Shown here one piece after another: positions 44,794 to 51,903 of a DNA stretch of 51,903 nt (within the stretch, counting starts at the first letter, position 1; each line of letters opens with the position of its first letter). The stretch comes from JAQUGA01 sp964521105 (lineage in GTDB: Bacteria; Bacteroidota; Bacteroidia; Bacteroidales; WCHB1-69). The DNA lies in the NCBI GenBank assembly GCA_964521105.1, contig CAZFPO010000011.1, positions 1 to 51,903 of the forward strand. The letters run 5' to 3'. The position numbers were made by a program, and so were the translations under genes. Under the pieces are notes generated by a model that saw nothing but the letters and a program-made list of their open reading frames with translations, had not been told where the DNA came from and made no database searches.

Positions 44794-46746
44794 TTATTTA
44801 CAAATCACTGGAATTTCAAAATGCACTTCGGTTCCCGAATTTGAGGGATTTGCATGAGAACAATCAGTAATCCTGATTTGTGGATTGTTTTTATTTATTT
44901 TTGATAGAAGTTGCAATCGTTCACTAGTAATTTGTAAAGCCATCGATTGATGTTCGTGATTTTCCTTTAACAGTTTGCTTTTTTCAATTCCAATACCATT
45001 GTCGGTTATGCTTACTGTCAAATGCTCATCCTTCATGCTTAAGTGGACTTTAATCCACCCGTTTTTTGTATTCCGAATTCCATGTTCAATGGCGTTTTCA
45101 ACAAAAGGTTGCAGTAGCATTGGTGGCACATTTATTAAATCGGTTTCCAAATCTTTATCCACCATAAGTTCCAGTTGAAATGAGTTTGAAAAACGCAATC
45201 GTTGAAATTCAACATAATCTGTCAGAACTTCGAGCTCATCGCTTAGTGGTATTGACTCTTTAGTTGAATAATCTAAAATTCGTCGCATTAATCGGGCGAA
45301 TTGAGTTATATACTTGCTTCCCAGTTCTTTGTCGTTGTTTTGAATAAACGCTTGTATGGACGATAAGGCATTGAATATAAAATGCGGATTCATTTGTGCC
45401 CTAAAAAGTTTTTGTTCTACTAGTAATTGCCGATGAAGTAAACGCAAGCGATGTTGGCGTACAAAAAATAAAATGGTTGAAATAATCAGAATGAATCCGA
45501 TGAGTAATGTAATTAAAATCCAAACATTTCGATTTAAACGTTGATCTTTGAGAGCATTTTCTTTTTCTGAAATAGTAAGCTGCTTTTGTTTAACTTCATT
45601 ATCGAACCTTGCCTGCATTTCGTGAATGGCTTTTTGGTTCGTTTCGTTCAAAACAGAATCGCGAAATTGAATGTATTTTTTCTGACTTTCCAACGCTTCT
45701 TTATACTGATTGTTCCGCTCACAAGCTAAAGCATGGGTTTGATATGATTCTGAGAGTTTAGTGTAAGAGCCAACTTCTGTGAATATATCAATGCTTTTTA
45801 AGGATAACAAAATGGCTTTTGCCGAATTTTTTCGTTTGAGCTCAAGTTGTGCTAAATTTAAAGTGGTTGAAGCCACACCATAAGTATCGTTTAGTAACTG
45901 TCGAATCAAAAGAGCTTCGGATAAAAAACGATCTGCTGAATCAATTTTCTCCTGTTTAAGATAGATAAGTCCAATATTGTTCAGTAATGTTCCTTTTTGT
46001 AATTGATTGTTGGTTTTATCATAAATTTCAAATGCTTCGGAATAGTAAAAAAGTGCTTTATTGAAATCACTTTTTAATGATTCATATAACACACCAATAT
46101 TATTTAAAGTGGAAGCCATTCCAGAGCTGTCGTTCTGTTCTTTTTTATGCGAAAAAGCTTTTTGAAAATATTGGAGAGCCTGATGGAATTGATTCATCTC
46201 CTGATATACAATTCCAATGTTATTTTCGACAAAAGCTATGCTTTTTTTATCTTTTATTTGTTCGTATGTTTTTAATGCTTTTTGATAAAAAAGAAGTGCT
46301 TTGGAAAAGTCACCACTCATTTCGAAAATAACACCCAAATTACCGTATTGTGCAGCAACTCCAGTATCGTTTTTCAAGGATTGATAAAGGAAAAGAGCTT
46401 CTACGTGTATCTGTTTAGCTTCGCTGAATTTACCCATTCGAATGTTGGTTCGGCCTAGTAAATTTAGAGCATCTGCTCGAGTTCGCTCATCTTTGTTTTT
46501 TTTTGCTTCTTCTATTAGTTTATTAGAAAATAGTAAAGCTTTTTCTAACGATACCTTTGAATAAAAGGCTATTAAGATTTTTAGGTTTTCAGTTTTTTGT
46601 GGATATGTTTCCTTCGATAAATTTTTTTCTAAGGTTTGAGCTTCAAGTTCGCTAGTAATTTGCGAATAAATGTTGTTTGAATAAAAGAATATATAAAATG
46701 TAAATATTAGAATAAATGTGTAGCTATGTTTAATAAAAGGCTTCAT
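44794..46746 (-). CDS. LytS-like sensor histidine kinase with periplasmic TPR sensor region
   Basis: The 650-aa product has a signal or anchor sequence (about 8-28), six to seven TPR units (about 80-370, for example AQYGNLGVIFEMSGDFSKAL), a short coiled coil (about 370-400), one membrane helix (VWILITLLIGFILIISTIL, about 408-430) and a cytoplasmic His_kinase domain with QMNPHFIFNAL (His455) and ATP-binding PPMLLQPFVENAIEHGI and TDNGIGI motifs. It partners with the LytTR regulator 77 bases downstream. TPR-histidine kinases of this build are characteristic of Bacteroidota. The start is the ATG at 46746; the longer frame begins with a TTG. Confidence 0.92.
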   Translation of the reverse strand: MKPFIKHSYTFILIFTFYIFFYSNNIYSQITSELEAQTLEKNLSKETYPQKTENLKILIAFYSKVSLEKALLFSNKLIEEAKKNKDERTRADALNLLGRTNIRMGKFSEAKQIHVEALFLYQSLKNDTGVAAQYGNLGVIFEMSGDFSKALLFYQKALKTYEQIKDKKSIAFVENNIGIVYQEMNQFHQALQYFQKAFSHKKEQNDSSGMASTLNNIGVLYESLKSDFNKALFYYSEAFEIYDKTNNQLQKGTLLNNIGLIYLKQEKIDSADRFLSEALLIRQLLNDTYGVASTTLNLAQLELKRKNSAKAILLSLKSIDIFTEVGSYTKLSESYQTHALACERNNQYKEALESQKKYIQFRDSVLNETNQKAIHEMQARFDNEVKQKQLTISEKENALKDQRLNRNVWILITLLIGFILIISTILFFVRQHRLRLLHRQLLVEQKLFRAQMNPHFIFNALSSIQAFIQNNDKELGSKYITQFARLMRRILDYSTKESIPLSDELEVLTDYVEFQRLRFSNSFQLELMVDKDLETDLINVPPMLLQPFVENAIEHGIRNTKNGWIKVHLSMKDEHLTVSITDNGIGIEKSKLLKENHEHQSMALQITSERLQLLSKINKNNPQIRITDCSHANPSNSGTEVHFEIPVICK

Positions 46747-46772
46747 CGTGTTTTTCAAATTAATTATATATC

Positions 46773-46812
46773 AAAAGTAGTCAAATTTTTGATAAAAAAT
46801 TTGACTACTTTT
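46773..46812 (-). terminator. Strong intrinsic terminator of the TonB-C gene
   Basis: Perfect 18-bp inverted repeat AAAAGTAGTCAAATTTTT (46773-46790) and its complement (46795-46812), spacer GATA, with terminal T-run. It lies 46 bases after the stop at 46859, and only 26 bases before the histidine-kinase ATG, so it could also act as an operator for the kinase gene. Confidence 0.8.
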
Positions 46813-46858
46813 ATTCGTATTGATTAAAATAGTGTTAAATACAACAATTTGAAAATAT

Positions 46859-47284
46859 TTACTTATTTTCCTTTTGGTTGTATCTGCTAATTGGGAAGCT
46901 TAATATAAATTGTTGTTTAACTTTAATATTGTTAATTGTTGCCGGAATCCAAGAGGGCATCGTTTGAACCACTCTAATTAATTCATCTTCTAAGCCATAA
47001 CCAAGGTTTGATAATTTTTGATAATTTTTTAGTTTTCCATCAAAATTCACATCAAAACTTATTTGTACAGTGCCATTTATGGCGTTTTTATGTGCTTCTT
47101 CGGGATAATTTAAATGTGCCCAAATATACGTCATCATCGAATCGTTGCCTCCTGGAAACATGGCATCTCCTTGCGAAGTGTTAAAATTTACGTCAAATTG
47201 GTTTTGTTTAACCTGCTTGTCGTTTTGCCCATTAAGTACTATAATTAGAATTGAAAAAATTATAGTGAAAAAATTTTTTTTCAT
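46859..47284 (-). CDS. Exported TonB C-terminal-domain protein
   Basis: The 141-aa product has a signal peptide (KKNFFTIIFSILIIVLNGQ) and a TonB_C-like domain: MFPGGNDSMMTYIWAHLNYP, NGTVQISFDVNFDGKL and VVQTMPSWIPATINNIKVKQ. Unlike real TonB, it has no N-terminal membrane anchor that would couple to ExbB/ExbD and no Pro-rich spacer, so it is probably a periplasmic TonB-domain protein, not an energy transducer. The frame reaches a GTG at 47314, which lies in the TATCTTTGT promoter; the ATG at 47284 is used. It may be a separate unit between two regulatory systems. Confidence 0.83.
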   Translation of the reverse strand: MKKNFFTIIFSILIIVLNGQNDKQVKQNQFDVNFNTSQGDAMFPGGNDSMMTYIWAHLNYPEEAHKNAINGTVQISFDVNFDGKLKNYQKLSNLGYGLEDELIRVVQTMPSWIPATINNIKVKQQFILSFPISRYNQKENK

Positions 47285-47302
47285 TTTAGTTATATATTTT
47301 TT

Positions 47303-47311
47303 ACAAAGATA
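47303..47311 (-). promoter_or_regulatory. -7 promoter element of the TonB-C gene
   Basis: Minus-strand TATCTTTGT, 18 bases upstream of the ATG at 47284. Confidence 0.55.
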
Positions 47312-47772
47312 CACGCTAAAATTAGAATTATCTTGAATATGGTAGTTTTTTAACGTTTCGCAAAGAGTTTTTAATAAAAATGCGTACTAAGGATTATTTT
47401 AAATTTAATTTTTAAAGATTCATGGTTGATATTTACAAAACTTTAATAAGTGAAATTTTAAATTTTGATATGATGATTCGCAAAATTAACGTTTCGTTAT
47501 TAACATAATTAATTTCTATAATACAGTAAATCAAATATATATATATATTGATAAAAATTTTAAGATTTTTTTTATTTGTTAATTCATATTTTTTTCTTAC
47601 TTTTACAAAATAAAGTGTTAAAATAATTGAATTTTAAGTTTTATACCTGATTATAGTTAGATAATAATTAAAAACATTAAATTTAATAAACAATAACAAT
47701 CCTAAAAAACAAATTTTTTTTTAAATTGTTAATATTAAAAATTACTTCTGAAAAATATAAACTTATCATATC
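47312..47772. other. AT-rich gene-free spacer before the RprY-like gene
   Basis: About 460 bases of very AT-rich sequence, including (AT)n around 47538-47550. No open frame of useful size, no clear hairpin and no consensus TAnnTTTG element close to the ATG at 47773 were seen. A long untranslated leader or upstream control region is possible. Confidence 0.5.
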
Positions 47773-48507
47773 ATGAAAAACGAAAAAACAAAAATTTTAT
47801 TGGTCGAAGACAATCAAAACCTTCGTTTGGTTTTAAAAGATTATCTCGAAATGTTAAACTACGACGTTACTGCTTGCAGTGATGGCGAAGAAGGGGCAAA
47901 AGTATTTGGTAAAGATAAATTTGACATGTGCATTTTAGATATTATGATGCCAGTAAAAGATGGTTTTACATTAGCTCAAGAAATTAGAAACATTGATTCG
48001 AATGTTCCAATTATTTTCTTAACTGCTCGTACATTAAAAGAAGACAAAATTAAAGGGTTTAAAATTGGTGCCGATGATTATATCACAAAACCATTTTCTA
48101 CCGAAGAATTAAGTCTTCGTATAGAAGCAATTTTACGTCGTACTCAATCGGTTAAAATTTCATCTATTCTTGGTAAACAAGAATCATTTACCCTTGGAAT
48201 CTTTTCATTTGATTACAATGCATTATTATTAAAATCTCCATCAATTAGCCGTAATTTAACCCGTAAAGAAGCTGATTTACTACGTTTGTTATGTATGCAC
48301 AAAAATACGTTAATCCCACGCGAAATTATTTTGAAATCGGTATGGGGCGAAGATGATTATTTCATTGGTCGTAGTATGGATGTATTTATTACCAAATTGA
48401 GAAAATATTTGAAAGAAGATCCAAACGTAGCTATTAAAAATGTTCACGGTTCAGGTTTCAAACTCGAAGTTATCGAACTTGACGAAGAACCCGGTGTAGA
48501 AGATTAG
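47773..48507 (+). CDS. OmpR/PhoB-family response regulator, RprY-like
   Basis: The 244-aa product has a receiver domain (phosphoacceptor Asp56 in MCILDIMMP, Lys in YITKPFSTEEL) and a C-terminal winged-helix DNA-binding domain (about 145-235: ILGKQESFTLGIFSF, SRNLTRKEADLLRLLC, SVWGEDDYFIGRSMDVFITKLRKYL). The sequence is close in style to Bacteroides RprY, whose partner RprX is a membrane histidine kinase; no kinase gene is adjacent, so the regulator is orphan in this window. A terminator follows at 48524-48558. The assignment to RprY rather than another OmpR-type regulator is probable, not certain. Confidence 0.88.
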   Translation: MKNEKTKILLVEDNQNLRLVLKDYLEMLNYDVTACSDGEEGAKVFGKDKFDMCILDIMMPVKDGFTLAQEIRNIDSNVPIIFLTARTLKEDKIKGFKIGADDYITKPFSTEELSLRIEAILRRTQSVKISSILGKQESFTLGIFSFDYNALLLKSPSISRNLTRKEADLLRLLCMHKNTLIPREIILKSVWGEDDYFIGRSMDVFITKLRKYLKEDPNVAIKNVHGSGFKLEVIELDEEPGVED

Positions 48508-48523
48508 TCTTCATAATCTTTTT

Positions 48524-48558
48524 AAAAAAGACTTATCCACAAAAGGGTAAGTCTTTTT
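48524..48558 (+). terminator. Intrinsic terminator of the RprY-like gene
   Basis: AAAAAAGACTTA(T)CC at 48524-48538 pairs with GGTAAGTCTTTTTT (48546-48559) with one bulged T. It lies 17 bases after the stop and is followed by more Ts. Confidence 0.82.
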
Positions 48559-48580
48559 TTATCCTTGGTTTGATTAAACT

Positions 48581-48765
48581 GCCCTTTCAGGGCGGATTTT
48601 TGTTGGTTGTACATTAGCACGAGGCTCCGCCTCGTGTTGAATTAAGGCAGTCTTTCAGACTGCTTAATTTGCTAGATAGTCGTCGTCCGACTATGCTACA
48701 AATTACAATAGTCGGGCGACGACTATAACGGATGCGTTGTCCGAAGTCTTAAACTTCGAACAATA
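48581..48765. repeat. Cluster of five to six different short palindromes
   Basis: In 185 bases: GCCC-tttca-GGGC (48581-48593); CACGAGGC-tcc-GCCTCGTG (48618-48636, 8-bp arms); GCAGTCT-ttc-AGACTGC extended by TTAAG/CTTAA (about 48642-48667); ATAGTCG-TCGTC-CGACTAT (48676-48694); ATAGTCG-GGCGA-CGACTAT (48708-48726); and TTGTcCGAAGT-CTTAA-ACTTCGaACAA (about 48738-48764). The fourth and fifth are inverted copies of one unit, the same family as at 42504-42554. No gene lies here. Confidence 0.8.
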
Positions 48766-48773
48766 GCGGATAC

Positions 48774-49721
48774 TCATAAATTAATACAAATTCCAGTTTT
48801 TAAAGAGTAGTTTCCTCTATCCCAGATGTGAAAAAACAGGTGTGGATTGTTAATGGATTCATTTCTGATTTTTTTATTGAAGTCAAATCCTAATTCAAGA
48901 AAAAATCTATCTGTAAGTTTGTAAAAACCCAAAATTCCAATATTTGTATAAATTGGCTTATTAATCTCAAATAGTCCAAAGTCATTATCTTGACGTCCGT
49001 CAGAATGCGTTGTGGTGATGGATTTGTCGATAATGTTACCAAACACGAACCCAAACGGGATGTAGCACCCGAATTTTTCCCTGTTAATGATCTTATATTT
49101 TGCAATTATTGGAATGTAAAGGTAAGTAAATGATAATTGACTTACTTTACATAGGGTCTGCTGAAAAAGTCATGAATAGGTTTAGTTTTAGCTTATGAAA
49201 CGAAGATGTATAATAATACTTCGAGTTGAAATAAGCGACAAAATAAGCCTGTTCAGGGCTAGCTAAAATTTATTATTTGAAGATTAAAGTATTTTTTGAT
49301 TGAAAAATGCTTAATGACGATTTTGTATATGTAAAAGTATAAGAATTAGTGCAAGGATTTTTTAAATAATTATTAGCATTGCTTGCATTTACGAGAGCTT
49401 AATTCGCTATAAACTCATAGCACAAGCTGATTTTAGCGTTTTTCAGCAGACCCTACTTAGTATATTGTTATTATAAAATTGCTCTTTTACTTTACTTGAT
49501 TGGATTGTTACCCCTACTGAAAATTGGAATTTTTCGGTAGAGTAGTTTAATTGAATGCCAGCTCCGTAACTCATCTACTCATCAGATGACTTCAAGCCAT
49601 CAGATGAGTAATAATAGTAATTTCCAACCAAGCCGTGTAAACCAATTGAATATTTTGTTGTTTGACCAAATAAAAGCAACGAATAACTCAAAAATAAGAT
49701 AATAGTTAATGTTTTTTTTAT
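48774..49721 (-). pseudogene. Disrupted paralog of the adjacent outer-membrane beta-barrel-like gene
   Basis: Reading the minus strand from 49721 gives KKTLTIILFLSYSLLLFGQ, TTKYSIGLHGLVGNYYYYSS and so on, similar in order to the intact neighbour (49756-50415). Three lesions are visible: the start codon is ATA (49719-49721), an in-frame TAG follows ...GLKSSDE, and a 302-bp element interrupts it at 49153-49454. After the element the frame resumes as SFTYLYIPIIAKYKI and CYIPFGFVFG, and ends with the 90-codon piece 48774-49046 (PIYTNIGILGFYKLTDRFFL). Only this 3' piece is a free open frame. The gene is dead. Confidence 0.85.
49153..49454. mobile_element. 302-bp MITE-like element with 16-bp terminal inverted repeats
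   Basis: Perfect terminal inverted repeats AGGGTCTGCTGAAAAA (49153-49168) and its complement (49439-49454). The inside has no open frame long enough for a transposase, so it is non-autonomous or an internally deleted insertion sequence. Flanks show a possible degenerate 9-base target duplication: ACTTTACAT (49144-49152) and ACTTAGTAT (49455-49463), 6 of 9 identical. It lies within the pseudogene 48774-49721. Confidence 0.82.
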
Positions 49722-49755
49722 ACAATTATCTTTTTCGGTTTTCCACCATGATAAA

Positions 49756-50415
49756 CTATTTGATATCTCCTAAATAAACACATAAACCTGTTTTTAAAGC
49801 GTAATTTATGTAATCTTCCCTTAATCTAAAATGATCAGGATTATCTTTGAATTCGCGTCTTAATCTAAAATTAATATCAAAACCTATTTCAAGGAATATT
49901 CTTTTAGATAATTTGAATAATGAGGAGATACCGGTATTTGTATAAATTGGCATTTGGCTGTCAAAATAACCTAATGGTCCAAATCCTTCCGTTTGCGTAT
50001 TCTGATAAATAGTGGTACATTCTTTTTGTAAAATTCGCCCAAAAGAAAAGCCAAAAGGAATATAACAAAGAACATTTTTTGTATCAATAATTTTGAATTT
50101 TACATTTATGGGAACATATAGGTGAGAAAAGAAAAATCTACGTTCTCTATCAATTTCATCGTTAATATTATATTTTAATTCTTTTAGTTTTTGTGATTGA
50201 TTAATAGCTCCTACAGAAATTTGAAACCACTTATAAGAGAAGTTTGCTTGAAAACCTCCTCCATAGCTTAGTTGAGGATAAACAAATGGACTCCCATGGC
50301 TTTTGTAAGAATGATGAGCTGATAATCCAAATAAACTAATTGAATATTTTGAAGGTTGACTAAACAAAAGCAACGAATAACTCAAAAATAAGATACAAGT
50401 AAATATTTTTTTCAT
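49756..50415 (-). CDS. Outer-membrane beta-barrel-like protein of unknown function
   Basis: The 219-aa product has a signal peptide (KKIFTCILFLSYSLLLFSQ) and then about eight amphipathic strands (YGGGFQANFSYKWFQISVGAI, LYVPINVKFKIID, YIPFGFSFGRIL, RIFLEIGFDINFRL) ending with ALKTGLCVYLG. The pattern is that of small outer-membrane beta-barrel proteins common in Bacteroidota. Its tandem paralog at 48774-49721 is inactivated. The lipoprotein gene precedes it by 16 bases, so the two are co-transcribed. The family is not identified with certainty. Confidence 0.75.
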   Translation of the reverse strand: MKKIFTCILFLSYSLLLFSQPSKYSISLFGLSAHHSYKSHGSPFVYPQLSYGGGFQANFSYKWFQISVGAINQSQKLKELKYNINDEIDRERRFFFSHLYVPINVKFKIIDTKNVLCYIPFGFSFGRILQKECTTIYQNTQTEGFGPLGYFDSQMPIYTNTGISSLFKLSKRIFLEIGFDINFRLRREFKDNPDHFRLREDYINYALKTGLCVYLGDIK

Positions 50416-50431
50416 TTTTAGAGATTAGAAA

Positions 50432-50929
50432 TTATTGTTTTTTCAGGTTAATAATTTCTCCATTTTCTCCCATTAATACCAAAATTGAATCATTCATATC
50501 ATACGTTTCGGTTTTGATTAAAACCACCAACATATCCTCTGCAAACTTCGAATCGCAACATTTATAAGTTTGAGCACCGTCTTTAAAAGAAATTTTATTA
50601 TTACTACTAAACTTAACTTTTCCAAAGCTAGAGTTCACATCTAAAGATAAATGAAATGATTTTTTATCATGAAAAGTTAAAGTGTATTTTTTATCTAAAG
50701 AAGGATATTGAATAGCCGAATCAGCATGAACCTTTATGCTTTCAACTTGCCATTTATTATCAATAATCATTTGCTTTTCTTTTGAACAGCCAATTACAAA
50801 AATCAACAAACTAAATAAGATGAATGTGCCCGTTTTTTTAAATACATTGCGTGTATTATTTGAATTCTTTTGAGCATAGCATCTTGATAATCCACTAACA
50901 GTTTCTGTTTTTGATAAAAATGATTTCAT
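50432..50929 (-). CDS. Lipoprotein of unknown function (lipocalin/META-like)
   Basis: The 165-aa product has a lipoprotein signal (GTFILFSLLIFVIGC, Cys near 48) preceded by an unusually long N-region of about 30 residues (KSFLSKTETVSGLSRCYAQ) with no nearer ATG. The mature part (NKWQVESIKV, YTLTFHDKKSFHLSLDVNSS, DSILVLMGE) follows the layout of META/HslJ-like or lipocalin-like small beta domains. It lies 16 bases before the beta-barrel gene in the same direction, so it may be its lipoprotein partner. Function unknown; the start could be mis-set. Confidence 0.6.
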   Translation of the reverse strand: MKSFLSKTETVSGLSRCYAQKNSNNTRNVFKKTGTFILFSLLIFVIGCSKEKQMIIDNKWQVESIKVHADSAIQYPSLDKKYTLTFHDKKSFHLSLDVNSSFGKVKFSSNNKISFKDGAQTYKCCDSKFAEDMLVVLIKTETYDMNDSILVLMGENGEIINLKKQ

Positions 50930-51037
50930 AGTTGTTTTAATTTAATGAAAAAACATGTGATTTAGAATTGAAGCTTACATTAAGAATTGCATTTTATTTG
51001 AAATATTTAGGATAATGATGAATTATTTGTATAAAGT

Positions 51038-51889
51038 TTAATTTATTCTCAACCAAAAAGAACCACCATGCTTTTCTACATTTTTCATGTTTTCATTGTC
51101 CCACATTGGTGAAATGTGTTTAGCTAATTCTTTGTCTTCCGAAATAAAATAGTTCGGTAATAGTGTCTCGAATTTTGTTGGATTAGCAAGTAAATACATG
51201 GCTAGCCCATATTGTTCGGTATAAAATCTGTCGCACATTACTTGTGGATAATCGTAGGGCAAATAAATGTCGTGGATGTGAACAATAACCCCTTTTTTTA
51301 ATCTAGGTAAAATTTCAAGGTAAAAAACCATGGAGTCCGAATTTGGTAAAATACGGTGTGAATTATCAACAAAAAGGATGTCATTTTCATTTAATTGTTC
51401 TAAAATATCAAAATCAATGTTTTCAAAAGGTTCTCGAATTATTTTATTTGCCAAACTATCCATTTCGGCACGAGGCATTGGGTCAATTGAGATGATTTCG
51501 GTATTCAATTTCTGTTCAATTTTTGCTTTGTAAGCAACTTTTGTTGAGTTGCCAGAGCCAATTTCAATATATTTTTTGGGTTTAAATTCGGATAACATAG
51601 TATATATTCCAACCACATCTAAACCAGGCAAAAACCCATTGTTCCAAGTTGGCTTTGTTGAATCGGTCTCGATTTTTGTATCATTAATTAACCATATTGT
51701 TTCTTTATACGAAAGTGCTTTGTCAAGGAATAATTTATAATTATTCCTATTTGAATTTATAATTTCAAACAACATTGGATGTGCAGGTTTTCCGTGTCCG
51801 TATCGTGGTATAAAATCAATTTTATATTCAGAAAACAAATTTTGGAACTTTGGATTTAGAAAACGGTAAATTTCTTTAAGTTTTTTCAT
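51038..51889 (-). CDS. Class I SAM-dependent methyltransferase (Methyltransf_24-like)
   Basis: The 283-aa product has SAM-binding motif I YIEIGSGNSTKVAYK (about 97-111), an acidic strand end IISIDPMPRAEMD (about 121-133), NDILFVDNSHRI and VIVHIHDIYLPYDYP (about 160-210). Such enzymes act on small molecules, lipids or glycans; the substrate is not visible. No signal peptide, so cytoplasmic. It starts just before the window edge and is complete; its upstream neighbours are outside the window. Confidence 0.82.
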   Translation of the reverse strand: MKKLKEIYRFLNPKFQNLFSEYKIDFIPRYGHGKPAHPMLFEIINSNRNNYKLFLDKALSYKETIWLINDTKIETDSTKPTWNNGFLPGLDVVGIYTMLSEFKPKKYIEIGSGNSTKVAYKAKIEQKLNTEIISIDPMPRAEMDSLANKIIREPFENIDFDILEQLNENDILFVDNSHRILPNSDSMVFYLEILPRLKKGVIVHIHDIYLPYDYPQVMCDRFYTEQYGLAMYLLANPTKFETLLPNYFISEDKELAKHISPMWDNENMKNVEKHGGSFWLRIN

Positions 51890-51903
51890 AAATTACTTAT
51901 AAT

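Noticed and set aside
44549..44870. Two overlapping plus-strand frames of 102 and 72 codons
   Set aside because: Antisense to the end of the kinase gene and the regulator; no coding signs.
48774..49046. Independent 90-aa gene
   Set aside because: It aligns with the C-terminal part of the intact paralog and continues upstream in frame past its first ATG; it is the tail of a pseudogene.

Overview
The window comes from a low-GC, probably anaerobic member of the Bacteroidota, most likely an assembled uncultured genome with one scaffold gap of 100 N. Evidence for the phylum: a complete SprA/Sov-type outer-membrane translocon gene of the type IX secretion system (T9SS), many cargo proteins with T9SS C-terminal signals (one type B, five type A), promoters of the Bacteroidota form TTTG-N19-TAnnTTTGC, absence of clear Shine-Dalgarno sites, a Bacteroidota-type EF-G paralog, and an RprY-like regulator. 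Cytochrome c nitrite reductase and the hydrogenase maturase HydF point to anaerobic or microaerobic life.

Layout. 1-7053: a secreted type B protein, then nrfH-nrfA and the cytochrome c maturation pair resB/ccsB-ccsA. Between nrfA and resB lies a RAYT-like HUH transposase gene embedded in an array of short palindromes (3684-4925). 7063-9070: a FISUMP lipoprotein, a TPR protein and pssA. 9097-9303: a low-complexity interspersed repeat. 9426-16305 (minus strand): a GTPase-degenerate EF-G paralog, a large secreted protein with two degenerate transglutaminase cores, and a carboxyltransferase whose biotinyl domain has lost the biotin lysine. 16549-27107 (plus): malic enzyme, ruvA, sprA (2398 aa) and hydF. 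27244-29049: a small TPR protein and rlmD. 29050-29880: gap and repeat debris.

29880-43494 is mainly a secretome: T9SS cargo, a PHP/CehA-type surface protein broken by a one-base frameshift, a WG-repeat protein paired with an orphan GldM C-terminal-like protein, an OmpA-family protein and a delta-60/FISUMP protein. 43661-43865 is a nested inverted-repeat element. 43970-47284 is a LytS-like TPR histidine kinase with its LytTR regulator, plus a TonB-C protein. 47773-48507 is an RprY-like OmpR regulator, followed by a hairpin cluster. 48774-50929 holds a tandem pair of outer-membrane beta-barrel-like genes, one intact and one destroyed by three lesions including a 302-bp MITE-like insertion, and a lipoprotein gene. 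The window ends with a methyltransferase.

Main points of interest: the RAYT with its covarying palindrome array inside the nitrite-reduction cluster; a second, unrelated palindrome family at two other loci; two MITE-like elements; several enzymes that keep the fold but lose the catalytic residue (EF-G paralog, two transglutaminase cores, biotin-less carboxyltransferase); and the WG-repeat/GldM-like pair. No tRNA, rRNA or CRISPR was recognised.
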